A stretch of 64,000 nt of DNA from Bradyrhizobium sp. Ash2021 (GCF_031202265.1 NZ_CP100604.1:7360501-7424500), one strand, 5' to 3'. Positions 53,081 through 62,332 are shown, numbered from the stretch's first letter. Numbers and translations: made by a program. The notes: a model not told the origin generated them from the sequence alone.

Positions 53081-53557
53081 TCACAACAGCGCCTCGATCT
53101 CTTTCTTCAGGCTTTCGGGTGTCGCGGTCGGCGCGTGCCGCGCGACCACCTTGCCCGAACGATTGACCAGAAATTTGGTGAAATTCCATTTGATCGAGGA
53201 ACCGAGCAGGCCGGATTTCTCGCTCTTCAGATAATTATACAGCGGATGTGCACTGCCGCCATTGACGTCGATCTTGGCGAACATCGGAAACGTCACGGCA
53301 TATTTGCTTTCGCAGAACTGCTCGATCTGTTTGGCGTCGCCCGGCTCCTGGGCGCCGAACTGGTTGCAGGGAAAGCCGAGCACCGCAAAGCCGCGCGGCG
53401 ACAGCGCCTCGTGCAATGCTTGCAGTCCCTTGTATTGCGGCGTGAATCCGCAGGCGCTGGCGGTGTTGACGATCAGCAGCACCTGCCCTTCGTACCGCTT
53501 GAGCGGAACGTCCTCGCCGGCCAGCGACTGCGCCGTGAAATCATAAATGCCCGACAT
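53081..53557 (-). CDS. gpx: Glutathione peroxidase
   Basis: A 158-residue thioredoxin-fold peroxidase. Catalytic Cys36 in NTASACGFTPQY, the FPCNQFGAQEPG motif with Gln and KWNFTKFLV with Trp complete the active site; cysteine replaces selenocysteine, as in most bacteria. It reduces hydroperoxides with thioredoxin or glutathione. It starts 89 bp after the amidase stop and is followed by DUF3297. Confidence 0.92.
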   Translation of the reverse strand: MSGIYDFTAQSLAGEDVPLKRYEGQVLLIVNTASACGFTPQYKGLQALHEALSPRGFAVLGFPCNQFGAQEPGDAKQIEQFCESKYAVTFPMFAKIDVNGGSAHPLYNYLKSEKSGLLGSSIKWNFTKFLVNRSGKVVARHAPTATPESLKKEIEALL

Positions 53558-53646
53558 CACGCTCTCTTCTCTTTGTTTGGCACGATCTTTTCGGAAAACC
53601 GGTTGCCACTTTGCGCTAACGCGGCCGTCCAGGTCCGGATCATGCA

Positions 53647-55038
53647 CTAGCTGGCGGGATCGATCGCCGCCGACGGCGTGCCGCCGGCTTCGATTGCCTC
53701 GCCCGCGGCAAGGCACAGATCCTCGCGGTAACGGCCGGACACCAATTGGACGCCGACCGGAACCCGCCCCACCAATCCCGTGGAGACCGTTAGCCCGGGA
53801 AGCCCCATGAAGGGAATGGCAATCATCGGCAATTGCGCGTGCCACACCCGCGCGAATGACGCATCGTCCTTGCGGTCGAGCTGATCCGGGAACGGCAATT
53901 CCCCGGACACCGGCATCAGCAGCACGGCGTATGTCTCGAAAAACTCCAGCCATTGCCGCGTCAGGGTCGCGCGCCGGGTCAGTGTCTTCGAGAGGTCGAA
54001 CGGAAAGACTTTTGCCCGATTGCCGCGCAGACAGGCCAGCGCGCCGGGATCGCCCTCGCGCTCGGCCATTTCGAGCTGCGCCTCATAGCCGTCGCCGAGC
54101 CAGAGCTTGGTCTGCAGGTCAGCGGCTTCGCGCAGCGGCGGCGTAGTGGCGATTTCCTCAACGATCCAGCCCGCTCGCTCCAGCCGCTTGCCGGCATCGG
54201 CCACCGCCGCCTTCACGTCCGCTGCGGGATCCAGTCCGTCGGGGTTGAGGCACATCGCGACGCGCTTGGGCATGGCAGGCCCTTCCAGCGGCGCCGGCAC
54301 CCACCACGGATCGCGGAAATCCTTCGCCGACATCGCCGCCAGCGCGATCCTGAGATCGCCGATGGTGCGCGCCAGCGGGCCGGACACCGCCGAGATCTGC
54401 GGACCGATCGGCCGCTCGGGCAGCGCGGCGTTGAAGCCCGCGATGCGGCCCATCGTCGGCCGCAGGCCGTGCACGCCGCAGGCGTAGGCGGGATAGCGGA
54501 TCGAGCCTGCGATGTCGGTGCCGTGCGCGATGTGGCCGATGCCGGCCGCGACCGCAGCCCCCGCGCCGCCGGACGAGCCGCCCGGCGTGATGCCGGGATC
54601 CCTGGGGTTTTTGGTGTCGCCGTGGATCAGATTGGTGGTGAACCAGCGATAGGAGAATGCCGGGCAGTTGGTGCGGCCGAGAATGACGGCGCCGGCCTTG
54701 CGCAGATTGTCGACCACCGGGCTGTTGGTCGCAGCGACGGCGTCGCGCTGCAATTTCAGGCCGTTGGTGGTGGCAAAGCCTGCCTGATCGATATTGACCT
54801 TCACCGTGACCGGCACGCCCGCCAGCGAGCCTGCGTCTTCGCCCCGCGCGATCGCGGCATCGATGCCGGCGGCCTGCGCCAGCACTTCGGCCGGCCTGTG
54901 GTCGATGACGGCGTTGATTTTGGGGTTGACCGCATCCAGCCGGGCTAATGCGGCGGTTGCCGCCTCCCTGGCCGAGACTTTTTTCGATTTTATCAGCGCG
55001 GCGAGGTCTGCAGCCGACAGACGCCAGAGATCTTGCAT
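53647..55038 (-). CDS. Amidase-signature enzyme
   Basis: A 463-residue member of the amidase signature family. Ser-Ser-Lys triad: Lys in VTVKVNIDQAG, glycine-rich GGSSGGAGAAVAAG with the cis-Ser, and Ser nucleophile in DIAGSIRYPAYACGV. The start at 55038 follows GGAGTTTTAC. It hydrolyses amides, or carries out GatA-like transamidation in related families; absence of gatB/C neighbours and the residue pattern favour a free amidase. The substrate is unknown. Confidence 0.88.
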   Translation of the reverse strand: MQDLWRLSAADLAALIKSKKVSAREAATAALARLDAVNPKINAVIDHRPAEVLAQAAGIDAAIARGEDAGSLAGVPVTVKVNIDQAGFATTNGLKLQRDAVAATNSPVVDNLRKAGAVILGRTNCPAFSYRWFTTNLIHGDTKNPRDPGITPGGSSGGAGAAVAAGIGHIAHGTDIAGSIRYPAYACGVHGLRPTMGRIAGFNAALPERPIGPQISAVSGPLARTIGDLRIALAAMSAKDFRDPWWVPAPLEGPAMPKRVAMCLNPDGLDPAADVKAAVADAGKRLERAGWIVEEIATTPPLREAADLQTKLWLGDGYEAQLEMAEREGDPGALACLRGNRAKVFPFDLSKTLTRRATLTRQWLEFFETYAVLLMPVSGELPFPDQLDRKDDASFARVWHAQLPMIAIPFMGLPGLTVSTGLVGRVPVGVQLVSGRYREDLCLAAGEAIEAGGTPSAAIDPAS

Positions 55039-55110
55039 GTAAAACTCCGTTTGACGCCCGTCTTGTAGCGTCAGGCGAACGTCATGGCCAGCGGCGGATC
55101 GCACACGATT

Positions 55111-55677
55111 TTAGCGGAATCGGGCGATGTAATAGGCAAGATCGGCGATCTGCTCCTTGGTAACCGAACCCATCACGTCGGCCATGGTGCCGTCATAGCC
55201 GTGACGGCTGTTGTCCTTGTATTCGGCCAGTGTCTTGGCGAGATAGTCCTCGCGCTGGTTGGCGATGCGCGGGACGTTCTCCTTGCCGGAAAAATCGGGA
55301 TTGTGGCAGTTGTTGCAGAGGTACTGGTGCGCCAGCGTCTGGCCCCGCGCCATCCGCGCGGGATCGCCGGCATCGGCCGGCGGCACCGGCTTCGGCAAGG
55401 TGGCGATGAAGTCGGAAAACACGCGCAGATCGTCGTCGGTGAACGACTTCGCCGTCTCGTTCATCGGCTCGAAAGTGCGCAGCTTTTCGCGAAACATGAA
55501 GAGCTGGATCAGCGCATAGGGCGCCTGCTGGCCGCCGAGCGAGGGCGTGTTCTCGGTTTCCGATTGCCCGTGCTCGCCGTGACAGGCGAAACAGGTGACC
55601 GCACGCTCTTCGATGGTTTCGGCGCCCGCCGAAAAGGCGATGGAAGCAAACGCCAGCGCCGCTATCATTTTACGCAT
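55111..55677 (-). CDS. Di-haem cytochrome c (c4-type)
   Basis: A 188-residue periplasmic cytochrome. A signal peptide ([20 protein letters not shown]) precedes two haem sites: CFACH (29-33) and CNNCH (121-125), with distal Met candidates in the two halves. The duplicated layout is like cytochrome c4. It carries electrons in the periplasm. It sits directly downstream of, and in the same direction as, a PQQ-type dehydrogenase gene, so it is a plausible electron acceptor for it (inference). Confidence 0.88.
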   Translation of the reverse strand: MRKMIAALAFASIAFSAGAETIEERAVTCFACHGEHGQSETENTPSLGGQQAPYALIQLFMFREKLRTFEPMNETAKSFTDDDLRVFSDFIATLPKPVPPADAGDPARMARGQTLAHQYLCNNCHNPDFSGKENVPRIANQREDYLAKTLAEYKDNSRHGYDGTMADVMGSVTKEQIADLAYYIARFR

Positions 55678-55692
55678 GATTCATTCCTGTTT

Positions 55693-55772
55693 CGTCATTG
55701 CGAGGAGCGAAGCGACGAAGCTATCCATTTGCTTGTGGCTCGATGGATTGCTTCGCTTCGCTCGCAATGACG
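55693..55772. repeat. Palindromic intergenic repeat (type B)
   Basis: CGTCATTGCGAGGAGCGAAG and CGCTTCGCTCGCAATGACG are inverted arms around GAAGCTATCCATT and GATGGATTGC. It lies between the dehydrogenase and cytochrome genes on the minus strand. Confidence 0.8.
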
Positions 55773-55801
55773 GTTTCTGATGTCTGGCGCTTTTGACTTT
55801 C

Positions 55802-57076
55802 TTACTGCGCCGCGACCTTCGGCTTGCCATAGGTGATGCGATAGACGGCGCCGTTCCAGTCGTCGGAGACCAGCAGCGAGCCATCCTTGGCAACCATCAC
55901 GTCGACCGGGCGGCCGACATACTTGTTGTCTTCCAGAAAGCCGGTCATGAACGGCTCCATCGACTTCATGGTGCCGTCCTTGTTCAGTTTGACGACGACG
56001 ACATCACCGCCCTGCTTTTGGGATTTATTCCACGAACCGTGACGCGCGATGAAGATCGCGTTCTTGTAAGACTTCGGGAACATGTTGCCGGTGTAGAACC
56101 GCATGCCGAGCGCTGCGACATGCGGGCCCATCAGGCCGACCGGCGCAGTGTAGTCCTTGCAGTTCTTGCCCCAGCCGTGTTCCTGGTCGATGATGTTGCC
56201 CTGCCAGCAATAGGGCGCGCCGAAATCCTCGCCGGCCTTGGTCACCCGGTTGAGCTCATCCTCCGGAACGCTTTCCGACAGCCAGTCGCGGCCGTTATCG
56301 GTGAAATACATCTGCTTGTTTACGGGGTTCCAGTCGAAACCGACACTATGGCGCACCCCGAGCGCATAAACCTCGGCGCCGGTACCATCCAGGTTCATTC
56401 GGCGGATCTGGCCGTGCGCATCGTCGTGCAGGACGTTGTTGCCGGGCTGTCCGACCTCAACATAAAGCTTGTTGTCCGGGCCGATGGCGATGAACTTCCA
56501 GCCATGGGCTTCGTCCTTCGGCAGATTGTCGTAGATCATCGTCGGCTTCGGCGGACTGTCCAGATTGTCCTCGATCTTGTCGATCTTGGAGACTTTTGAG
56601 AGCTCGGCGATGTAGAGCGTGCCGTTCTCGAACGCGACGCCGTTCGGACGGTAGAGGCCGGACGCAATCACCTTGACGGAGCGTTTACCGTCCTTGTTGA
56701 CGATGCCATAGACCTTGTCGACCAGGCGGCTGCCGACGAACACGGTGCCTTTGTCGCCTTCGGCGAGCGAGCGCGCGTTCGCCATGCCGGCGGCATAGAC
56801 TTCGAGGTTGAAGCCGGGTGGCAGCTTGAGCTTGGCCAGCGGCAGCTTGTCGGGCGCGGCCGGAATCGGCGGCGGCGCAACCGGCGCGAGCTTGGCGGCG
56901 GCTTCGCTGTCCGGTCGTCCGATCAACGGCGACCCCGGAGGAAGCGGCGCGGCGGCCGGCGCAGCACCCGCGGCTGGCGGACTGGCGGGCTGCTGCGCGG
57001 CAGCAGCAAACGTGAATGCACCGAACAAGGCGCCGGCCAGCAACAGGCTGCGCGGCGCGGTCGAATAGCTCAACAT
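55802..57076 (-). CDS. Sorbosone/glucose-dehydrogenase-like enzyme, probably PQQ-dependent
   Basis: A 424-residue exported protein: signal peptide (LLLAGALFGAFTFAAAAQQ), a Pro/Ala-rich spacer (about 25-75), then a beta-propeller typical of soluble aldose/sorbosone dehydrogenases: FNLEVYAAGMANARSLAEGDKGTVFVGS, YRPNGVAFENGTLYIAELSKV, NKLYVEVGQPGNNV, RHSVGFDWNPVNKQMYFTDNGRDWL. These oxidise sugars or aldehydes with PQQ. The pqq operon starts about 820 bp upstream on the opposite strand, which supports PQQ as cofactor. The reaction is inferred from fold and context. Confidence 0.85.
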   Translation of the reverse strand: MLSYSTAPRSLLLAGALFGAFTFAAAAQQPASPPAAGAAPAAAPLPPGSPLIGRPDSEAAAKLAPVAPPPIPAAPDKLPLAKLKLPPGFNLEVYAAGMANARSLAEGDKGTVFVGSRLVDKVYGIVNKDGKRSVKVIASGLYRPNGVAFENGTLYIAELSKVSKIDKIEDNLDSPPKPTMIYDNLPKDEAHGWKFIAIGPDNKLYVEVGQPGNNVLHDDAHGQIRRMNLDGTGAEVYALGVRHSVGFDWNPVNKQMYFTDNGRDWLSESVPEDELNRVTKAGEDFGAPYCWQGNIIDQEHGWGKNCKDYTAPVGLMGPHVAALGMRFYTGNMFPKSYKNAIFIARHGSWNKSQKQGGDVVVVKLNKDGTMKSMEPFMTGFLEDNKYVGRPVDVMVAKDGSLLVSDDWNGAVYRITYGKPKVAAQ

Positions 57077-57243
57077 GGCGTTCTCCCCTGACGGAAGCCT
57101 TGATTTCCTCGCGCGGACAATACCATGCCGGCGCCGGTGGCTTTCCAGACGGCACTCTCCGATATTTGTCCGCCGATGCGCAATCGGAAAACTTGCCGGA
57201 ATAGATCCCGCCCGGCGGTGTAGCGCGATGGTGATTGTTGTCG

Positions 57244-57326
57244 GTCATTCCGGGATGGTCCGAAGGACCAGACCCGGAATCTCGAGATTCCGGGTTCGCA
57301 CGTTGCACGTGCGCCCCGGAATGACA
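57244..57326. repeat. Palindromic intergenic repeat (type C)
   Basis: GTCATTCCGGGATGGTCCGA and GTGCGCCCCGGAATGAC are outer arms, with CCCGGAATCTCGAGATTCCGGG in the centre, which itself is a perfect palindrome. It lies between the dehydrogenase and the DUF6894 gene. Confidence 0.75.
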
Positions 57327-57328
57327 GG

Positions 57329-57586
57329 CTAATGCTTCGTGATGGAGCGGTCGGGGACGTCGAGGATCGCCTCGGTGAACGGAAATTCAAGCACCACCTC
57401 GCCGGCGTCATCGGTCACTTCGATGACCGCCTTCAACAGGGCGCCGTCGGCACCCTCGGTTTTCAGCAGTTCCCGGATCATGGCGCGCGCCATTTCCCAG
57501 GCGCGGTCCGGGTCACGGAGCACTTCGCCCTCGGGGTCGGCGATCAGCTCATCGCCGATACGGGTGTTGAAGAAATATCGTGGCAT
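57329..57586 (-). CDS. DUF6894 family small protein
   Basis: An 85-residue protein: MPRYFFNTRIGDELIADPEGEVLRDPDRAWEMARAMIRELL then VIEVTDDAGEVVLEFPFTEAI. This is the rhizobial DUF6894 pattern, a short alpha/beta domain seen in many copies per genome. Function unknown. It is divergent from pqqA. Confidence 0.8.
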   Translation of the reverse strand: MPRYFFNTRIGDELIADPEGEVLRDPDRAWEMARAMIRELLKTEGADGALLKAVIEVTDDAGEVVLEFPFTEAILDVPDRSITKH

Positions 57587-57894
57587 CGGCGGAAACCTGC
57601 TCCGGTAGTGGCCCCCCGCAATCGGAAGGCCGGTTGAATCTCACAAGTTCTTTATCCGGAACCGTCAACGCTCCGTCGACCCAAAAGCTGGTATCGGTGG
57701 CGATGCAAACAACCGCGAAATGCTTGATCGCCCGATGTTTTGGCCACGACCGCCCGCACAACTCCGTGAATTCTCTTGCAACGCAGCATAACCCCGGAGC
57801 GGCTTATGACAAAAGATTTCACTGGCGAACTTTTTGATCCGAACTACCTTACGATGGAGGGCGGAGTTCGTCCGGTTCCAAAAAGGAGAGCCAA

Positions 57895-57975
57895 ATGGCC
57901 TGGAAAGCACCAAAGATCGTCGAAGTGCCGGTCGGCATGGAAATCAACATGTATATGTGCGCGACCCGCAGGTAA
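57895..57975 (+). CDS. pqqA: PQQ precursor peptide PqqA
   Basis: A 26-residue peptide, MAWKAPKIVEVPVGMEINMY then MCATRR, starting ATG 57895 with AAAGGAGAG before it. Glu16 and Tyr20 (E-x3-Y) are the residues joined to make PQQ. It is the only substrate peptide in the cluster. A long hairpin separates it from pqqB. Standard size is 22-29 residues. Confidence 0.97.
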   Translation: MAWKAPKIVEVPVGMEINMYMCATRR

Positions 57976-58003
57976 GCGGCAGCGACACTTAGACGTCTAG
58001 CGC

Positions 58004-58067
58004 AGGTGGACCTCCGGGCCTGACACGTTCCCGATCGTGGAACCATGTCACAGGCCGGTGTCCACCT
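58004..58067 (+). promoter_or_regulatory. Long imperfect stem-loop between pqqA and pqqB
   Basis: Three paired helices stack: AGGTGGAC (58004-58011) with GTCCACCT (58060-58067); GGCCTG (58017-58022) with CAGGCC (58051-58056); GTTCC (58027-58031) with GGAAC (58039-58043). It sits in the 149-bp gap. No T-run follows, so it is more likely an attenuator or RNA-stability element than a full terminator. pqqA is often more abundant than the downstream genes. Confidence 0.6.
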
Positions 58068-58124
58068 CGTGGCGTTTCTATCACCAGCGTTTTTATCAAG
58101 CGTTTAATCTCCAGGAGACGGATC

Positions 58125-59054
58125 ATGCTTCGCGTCGTCGTCCTGGGCGCCGCGGCAGGTGGTGGCGTTCCGCAGTGGAATTGCGGATGTCCGGTGTGCC
58201 GGACAGCGCGAAGCGAGCATCCCGAGCTTCAGAGCACCCAAGCCTCGATCGCGGTCAGCGCCGACGGCCAGCATTGGTTCCTGATCAACGCCTCTCCCGA
58301 TCTTCGCCAGCAACTGATCGCGACGCCGCAGCTGCATCCCAAGGCTGGAAAGCTTCGTCACAGTCCGATCGCGGGCGTGATCCTGACCAACGGCGAAATC
58401 GATGCCGTCGCCGGGCTGTTGTCGATGCGCGAGGGCTCGCCATTCACGATCTACGGGCATCAGCGGGTGCTTGCGATCCTGAAATCCAACAGCATATTTA
58501 ATGTGCTGAACGAGAAGAACGTGAAGCGGCAGCCGATCGCGGTGGATCTGGCCTTCGAGCCGATGCTGCCCGATGGCTCGCCTTCCGGGCTGGAAGTGCT
58601 GCCGTTCGAGGTTCCCGGCAAGGGCGCGTGGTATCTCGAGGGCAAGGCCCATCCCGCCGGCGGCGACGGCGTGGGCGATACGCTCGGGCTTCGGATTGGC
58701 GACAAAGCGAGCGGCAAATACTTCTATTTCCTTGCCGCCTGCGCCCGCGTGACCGACGATCTCAAATCCCGGCTTGCCGGGGCGCCGCTGATCTTCTTCG
58801 ATGGCACGGTGTGGCGCGACGACGAATTGGTGGTCGCGGGGCTCGGTAACAAGACGGGACAGGGCATGGGACATATTTCGATGTCCGGCGATCACGGCGC
58901 GATCGAGAGCCTCAAGGGCCTCGATATCGGCCGAAAGGTGTTTTTGCATATCAACAACTCCAACCCGGCGCTGCTGCGCGGCTCGGACGAGCGCAAGGCC
59001 GCCGAACATGCCGGCTGGCAAATCCCGGCGGACGGAACGGAGATCACGCTGTGA
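58125..59054 (+). CDS. pqqB: PQQ biosynthesis protein PqqB
   Basis: A 309-residue metallo-beta-lactamase-like protein: LRVVVLGAAAGGGVPQWNCGCPVC (with the Cys cluster), INASPDLRQQL, VILTNGEIDAVAGLLSMREG and GDHGAIESLKGLD. The early Cys-rich PQWNCGCPVC is the PqqB-specific segment. PqqB is thought to hydroxylate the tyrosine-derived part of the precursor. Normal length. Confidence 0.97.
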   Translation: MLRVVVLGAAAGGGVPQWNCGCPVCRTARSEHPELQSTQASIAVSADGQHWFLINASPDLRQQLIATPQLHPKAGKLRHSPIAGVILTNGEIDAVAGLLSMREGSPFTIYGHQRVLAILKSNSIFNVLNEKNVKRQPIAVDLAFEPMLPDGSPSGLEVLPFEVPGKGAWYLEGKAHPAGGDGVGDTLGLRIGDKASGKYFYFLAACARVTDDLKSRLAGAPLIFFDGTVWRDDELVVAGLGNKTGQGMGHISMSGDHGAIESLKGLDIGRKVFLHINNSNPALLRGSDERKAAEHAGWQIPADGTEITL

Positions 59055-59830
59055 ACGTCATGACCACCAATGCCACGAGCGCGCTATCGATCGGCAAGGG
59101 CGTCCCGCTCAACAATGCGGGCGAGCTGGAGGCGGCGCTGCGCCACATCGGTGCGACGCGCTATCACAACCTGCATCCGTTTCACCGGCTGTTGCACGGC
59201 GGCAAGCTGAACAAGGGCCAGGTCCAGGCCTGGGCGCTCAACCGCTACTTTTATCAGAGCACGATCCCGCTGAAGGACGCCATGGTGATCTCGCGTTTTC
59301 GCGATCGCGCCACCCGCATCGAATGGCGACACCGCATCGAGGACCACGACGGCGACATCGGCAGCGAAGGCGGCATCGAGCGCTGGCTCAAGCTGACCGA
59401 GGGACTAGGGCTCGACAGCGCCTATGTGGAGTCGACGGAAGGCATCCTCCCCGCGACGCGCTTTGCGGTCGAAGCCTACGTGCATTTCTGCCGCGACAAG
59501 ACGCCGCTGGAGGCGATCGCCTCCTCGCTCACCGAATTGTTCGCGCCGAACCTGCATGAAGAGCGCATCTCCGGGATGCTGAAGCACTATGATTTCGTCA
59601 ATCCCGACATCATGAGCTATTTCAGCCGCCGCCTGACCCAGGCGCCGCGCGATGCCGGTTTTGCGCTGGAATACGTCAAGCAGCACGCCAAAACCCCGGC
59701 GGAGCGCGAGGCGGTCTGCAACGCGCTGATCTTCAAGACCAATGTGCTATGGGTTCAGCTCGACGCGCTGTATCATGCCTATGTCGACGGGCACATCCCG
59801 CCCGGCGCGTTCGTGCCGAAACCGGACTAG
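59051..59830 (+). CDS. pqqC: PQQ synthase PqqC
   Basis: A 259-residue cofactor-free oxidase that performs the last ring-closing oxidation. Helical-bundle motifs YHNLHPFHRLLHGGKLNKGQVQAWALNRYFYQSTIPLKDA and EWRHRIEDHDGD, YVHFCRDKTPLEAI are diagnostic. The GTG at 59051 overlaps the pqqB stop (GTGA); an ATG at 59060 is an alternative. Normal length. Confidence 0.97.
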   Translation: MNVMTTNATSALSIGKGVPLNNAGELEAALRHIGATRYHNLHPFHRLLHGGKLNKGQVQAWALNRYFYQSTIPLKDAMVISRFRDRATRIEWRHRIEDHDGDIGSEGGIERWLKLTEGLGLDSAYVESTEGILPATRFAVEAYVHFCRDKTPLEAIASSLTELFAPNLHEERISGMLKHYDFVNPDIMSYFSRRLTQAPRDAGFALEYVKQHAKTPAEREAVCNALIFKTNVLWVQLDALYHAYVDGHIPPGAFVPKPD

Positions 59831-59839
59831 AGGCTGAAG

Positions 59840-60148
59840 ATGGCCAGCCGCAACATCAGTGTCAGCGAGGCGAGCCGGCCGGTATTGCCGCGGCATACCA
59901 GGCTGAAATTCGATGAGACGCGGCAGGTCTGGGTGATTCTGGCGCCGGAGCGGGTGCTGGCGCCGGACGAGATCGCGGTCGAAGTGCTGCAGCTTTGCGA
60001 CGGCGTCCGCAGCGTCTCCGACATGGTCGACCAGCTCGCCGCCAAATACGCCGCCGACCGCAATGATATCGCGACCGACGTGATCGCGATGCTGCAGGAC
60101 CTCGCCGACAAGGGATTTCTCACGCAGGCGCGCGAGACGACGTCATGA
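59840..60148 (+). CDS. pqqD: PQQ peptide chaperone PqqD
   Basis: A 102-residue protein that binds PqqA and presents it to PqqE. Motif KFDETRQVWVILAPERVLAPDEIAVEVLQLCDG and VSDMVDQLAAKYAADRNDIATDVIAMLQDLADKGFL are the RRE-type PqqD fold. It starts 9 nt after pqqC and overlaps pqqE by 4 nt (ATGA), so D and E are translated together. Confidence 0.97.
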   Translation: MASRNISVSEASRPVLPRHTRLKFDETRQVWVILAPERVLAPDEIAVEVLQLCDGVRSVSDMVDQLAAKYAADRNDIATDVIAMLQDLADKGFLTQARETTS

Positions 60149-61353
60149 GTGAAATTCTCAGCCAGGGCAACGCGGCATCCCCCGGCCCCAGCGACGGGCT
60201 CGCGGTGCTGGAAGGCCGCCGCTCGACCGCGGAAACCTTTGGCATTCCGCTCGCCGTGCTCGCCGAGCTGACGCACCGCTGCCCGCTGCAATGCCCTTAC
60301 TGTTCCAATCCGGTCGAACTCGATCGCGGCAGCAGCGAACTGACCACCGAGGAATGGAAGAAGGTTTTGACCGAACTCGCCGAAATCGGCGTGCTGCAGA
60401 TCCATTTCTCCGGCGGCGAGCCGACCGCGCGCAAGGACCTAGTCGAACTGGTGCAGCACGCCAGCGACGTCGGGCTGTACAGCAACCTCATCACGTCGGC
60501 GGTGCTGCTGACAAAAGAAAAACTTTCCGCACTGGCCGATGCCGGGCTGTGCCATGTGCAGATCAGTTTCCAGGGCAACGAACCCGTCGTCGCCGACCGC
60601 GTCGCCGGGCTGAAGCACGCGCATGCGAAGAAGATCGAGGCCGCGAAATGGACGCGCGAACTCGACCTGCCGCTGACCGTCAATGCGGTGATGCATCGCC
60701 AGAACCTGCATCAGCTGTCCGACATCATCCAGATGGCGGTCGATCTCGACGCCGACCGGCTCGAGGTAGCCAATGTCCAGTATTACGGCTGGGCGCTGAA
60801 GAACCGCGCCGCGCTGATGCCTACCGTCGCGCAGATCGAGGAGACCAGCCGCATCGTCGAGGAAGCCGCCGTACGGCTGAAGGGCGTGCTCGCGATCGAC
60901 TATGTGGTGCCGGATTACTACGCGCTGCGACCGAAGAAATGCATGGGCGGCTGGGGCCGGCAGTTCTTCAACATCTCGCCCGCCGGCAAGATTCTGCCGT
61001 GCCATGCCGCCGAGAGCATCACCGGACTGGAATTCGAATCGGTGCGCTCGAACCATTCGATCGCCTGGATCTGGCAGAATTCGGAAGCCTTCAACCGCTA
61101 TCGCGGCACCGGATGGATGCCGGAGCCGTGCAAGAGCTGCGAGTTCCGGGAAGTCGATTTCGGCGGCTGCCGCTGCCAGGCCTTTGCGCTGACCGGGGAC
61201 GCCGGCAATACCGATCCGGCCTGCACGCTGTCGCCGATGCATGAGCAGATCTTCAAGCAGGCCGAGCGCGAGGCCGCCGCGCACCAGGACCGTTTCCTCT
61301 ATCGCAATTTCGCAGGCGGCACGCTGGAGACGGAAGGCGACCATGGCGCCTGA
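60145..61353 (+). CDS. pqqE: Radical-SAM PqqA Glu-Tyr crosslinking enzyme PqqE
   Basis: A 402-residue radical-SAM enzyme: CPLQCPYCSNP binds the SAM cluster, FSGGEPTARKDL is the SAM motif, and the SPASM region has CHAAES, PCKSCEFREVDFGGCRCQAF. It crosslinks E16 and Y20 of PqqA. The aminopeptidase-like gene starts inside its 3' end (11-nt overlap), which ties that gene to the operon. Confidence 0.97.
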   Translation: MSEILSQGNAASPGPSDGLAVLEGRRSTAETFGIPLAVLAELTHRCPLQCPYCSNPVELDRGSSELTTEEWKKVLTELAEIGVLQIHFSGGEPTARKDLVELVQHASDVGLYSNLITSAVLLTKEKLSALADAGLCHVQISFQGNEPVVADRVAGLKHAHAKKIEAAKWTRELDLPLTVNAVMHRQNLHQLSDIIQMAVDLDADRLEVANVQYYGWALKNRAALMPTVAQIEETSRIVEEAAVRLKGVLAIDYVVPDYYALRPKKCMGGWGRQFFNISPAGKILPCHAAESITGLEFESVRSNHSIAWIWQNSEAFNRYRGTGWMPEPCKSCEFREVDFGGCRCQAFALTGDAGNTDPACTLSPMHEQIFKQAEREAAAHQDRFLYRNFAGGTLETEGDHGA

Positions 61354-62332
61354 CGCCGACGCCGGCAAATCCTCACATCACCGATCCGATCCGTTCGCGC
61401 CGCTGACCTCCGAGCAGCTCGCCGTCGGCGACGGCCACGAGATCTATGTCGAAAGCGTCGGCCGCATCGGCGGCATTGCCGCGGTCTATCTGCATGGCGG
61501 GCCCGGCAGCGGCTGTCAGCCCGATCACCGCCGGCTGTTCGATCCCGAACGTTTCCACGCCATTCTGTTCGATCAGCGCGGCGCCGGCCGCAGCCGCCCG
61601 AAGGGACGGCGCGAGGACAACACGCTCGCGCATCTGATCGCGGACTTGGAAAAAATCCGCGAAAGATTCGGCTTTGAGCGCTGGATGGTGGTCGGCGGCT
61701 CCTGGGGCGCGACGCTGGCGCTGGCCTATGCGCAGGCGCATCCCAACCGCGTCAGCGGCATCGTGCTGCGTGCCACCTTCCTCGGCACCCGCGCCGAACT
61801 CGAAAACGCGTTCCTCGATGTGCTGCCGCGCTTCTATCCCGGTCTCCACGAGGACTTCCTCAGCGCGTTGCCGCCGGAGGAGCGCGGGCAGCCGCTCGAT
61901 GCCTATTGGCGGCGTATCCTCGATTCCGATTTCGCCGTTCATGGCCCGGTCGCACGGGCCTGGCACGACACCGAACGCATCCTGTCGGAGCACACCCCCA
62001 ATCGCGCAAGGCTGGATCTGCCGTCGCTGAATTCCTCGCGGGCGCTCCCGGCGACGCCGTTCTTGGAAGCGCATTATTTTGCCAACGACTGCTTCATGCA
62101 GCCGAACCAGATCATCGCCGGCGCGGACAAGCTCGCGGGCATTCCCGGCATCATCGTGCAGGGCCGCTATGACCTGCTGTGCCCGCCGGCCACCTCGCAT
62201 GCGCTTGGCTCGGTGTGGCGCGACGCCGAGATCAGGTTTGTCGAGGGCGCCGGACATACGCTGTACGATCCCGGCGTCCGCGACGCCGTGATGAAGGCGG
62301 TCGCCGACCTCGCTTCCAGAATGACCAGATAA
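61343..62332 (+). CDS. S33-type prolyl aminopeptidase-like hydrolase in the pqq operon
   Basis: A 329-residue alpha/beta hydrolase of the proline iminopeptidase family (S33). Motifs: HGGPGSGCQPDHRRLFDP (oxyanion), DQRGAGRSRP, GGSWGATLALAYA (nucleophile Ser), QGRYDLLCPP (Asp), EGAGHTLYDP (His). ATG 61343 overlaps the pqqE stop by 11 nt. It may trim an N-terminal part of PqqA or release Pro-containing peptides; no M16 pqqF gene is seen in the window (inference). It might also be unrelated housekeeping. Confidence 0.85.
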   Translation: MAPDADAGKSSHHRSDPFAPLTSEQLAVGDGHEIYVESVGRIGGIAAVYLHGGPGSGCQPDHRRLFDPERFHAILFDQRGAGRSRPKGRREDNTLAHLIADLEKIRERFGFERWMVVGGSWGATLALAYAQAHPNRVSGIVLRATFLGTRAELENAFLDVLPRFYPGLHEDFLSALPPEERGQPLDAYWRRILDSDFAVHGPVARAWHDTERILSEHTPNRARLDLPSLNSSRALPATPFLEAHYFANDCFMQPNQIIAGADKLAGIPGIIVQGRYDLLCPPATSHALGSVWRDAEIRFVEGAGHTLYDPGVRDAVMKAVADLASRMTR

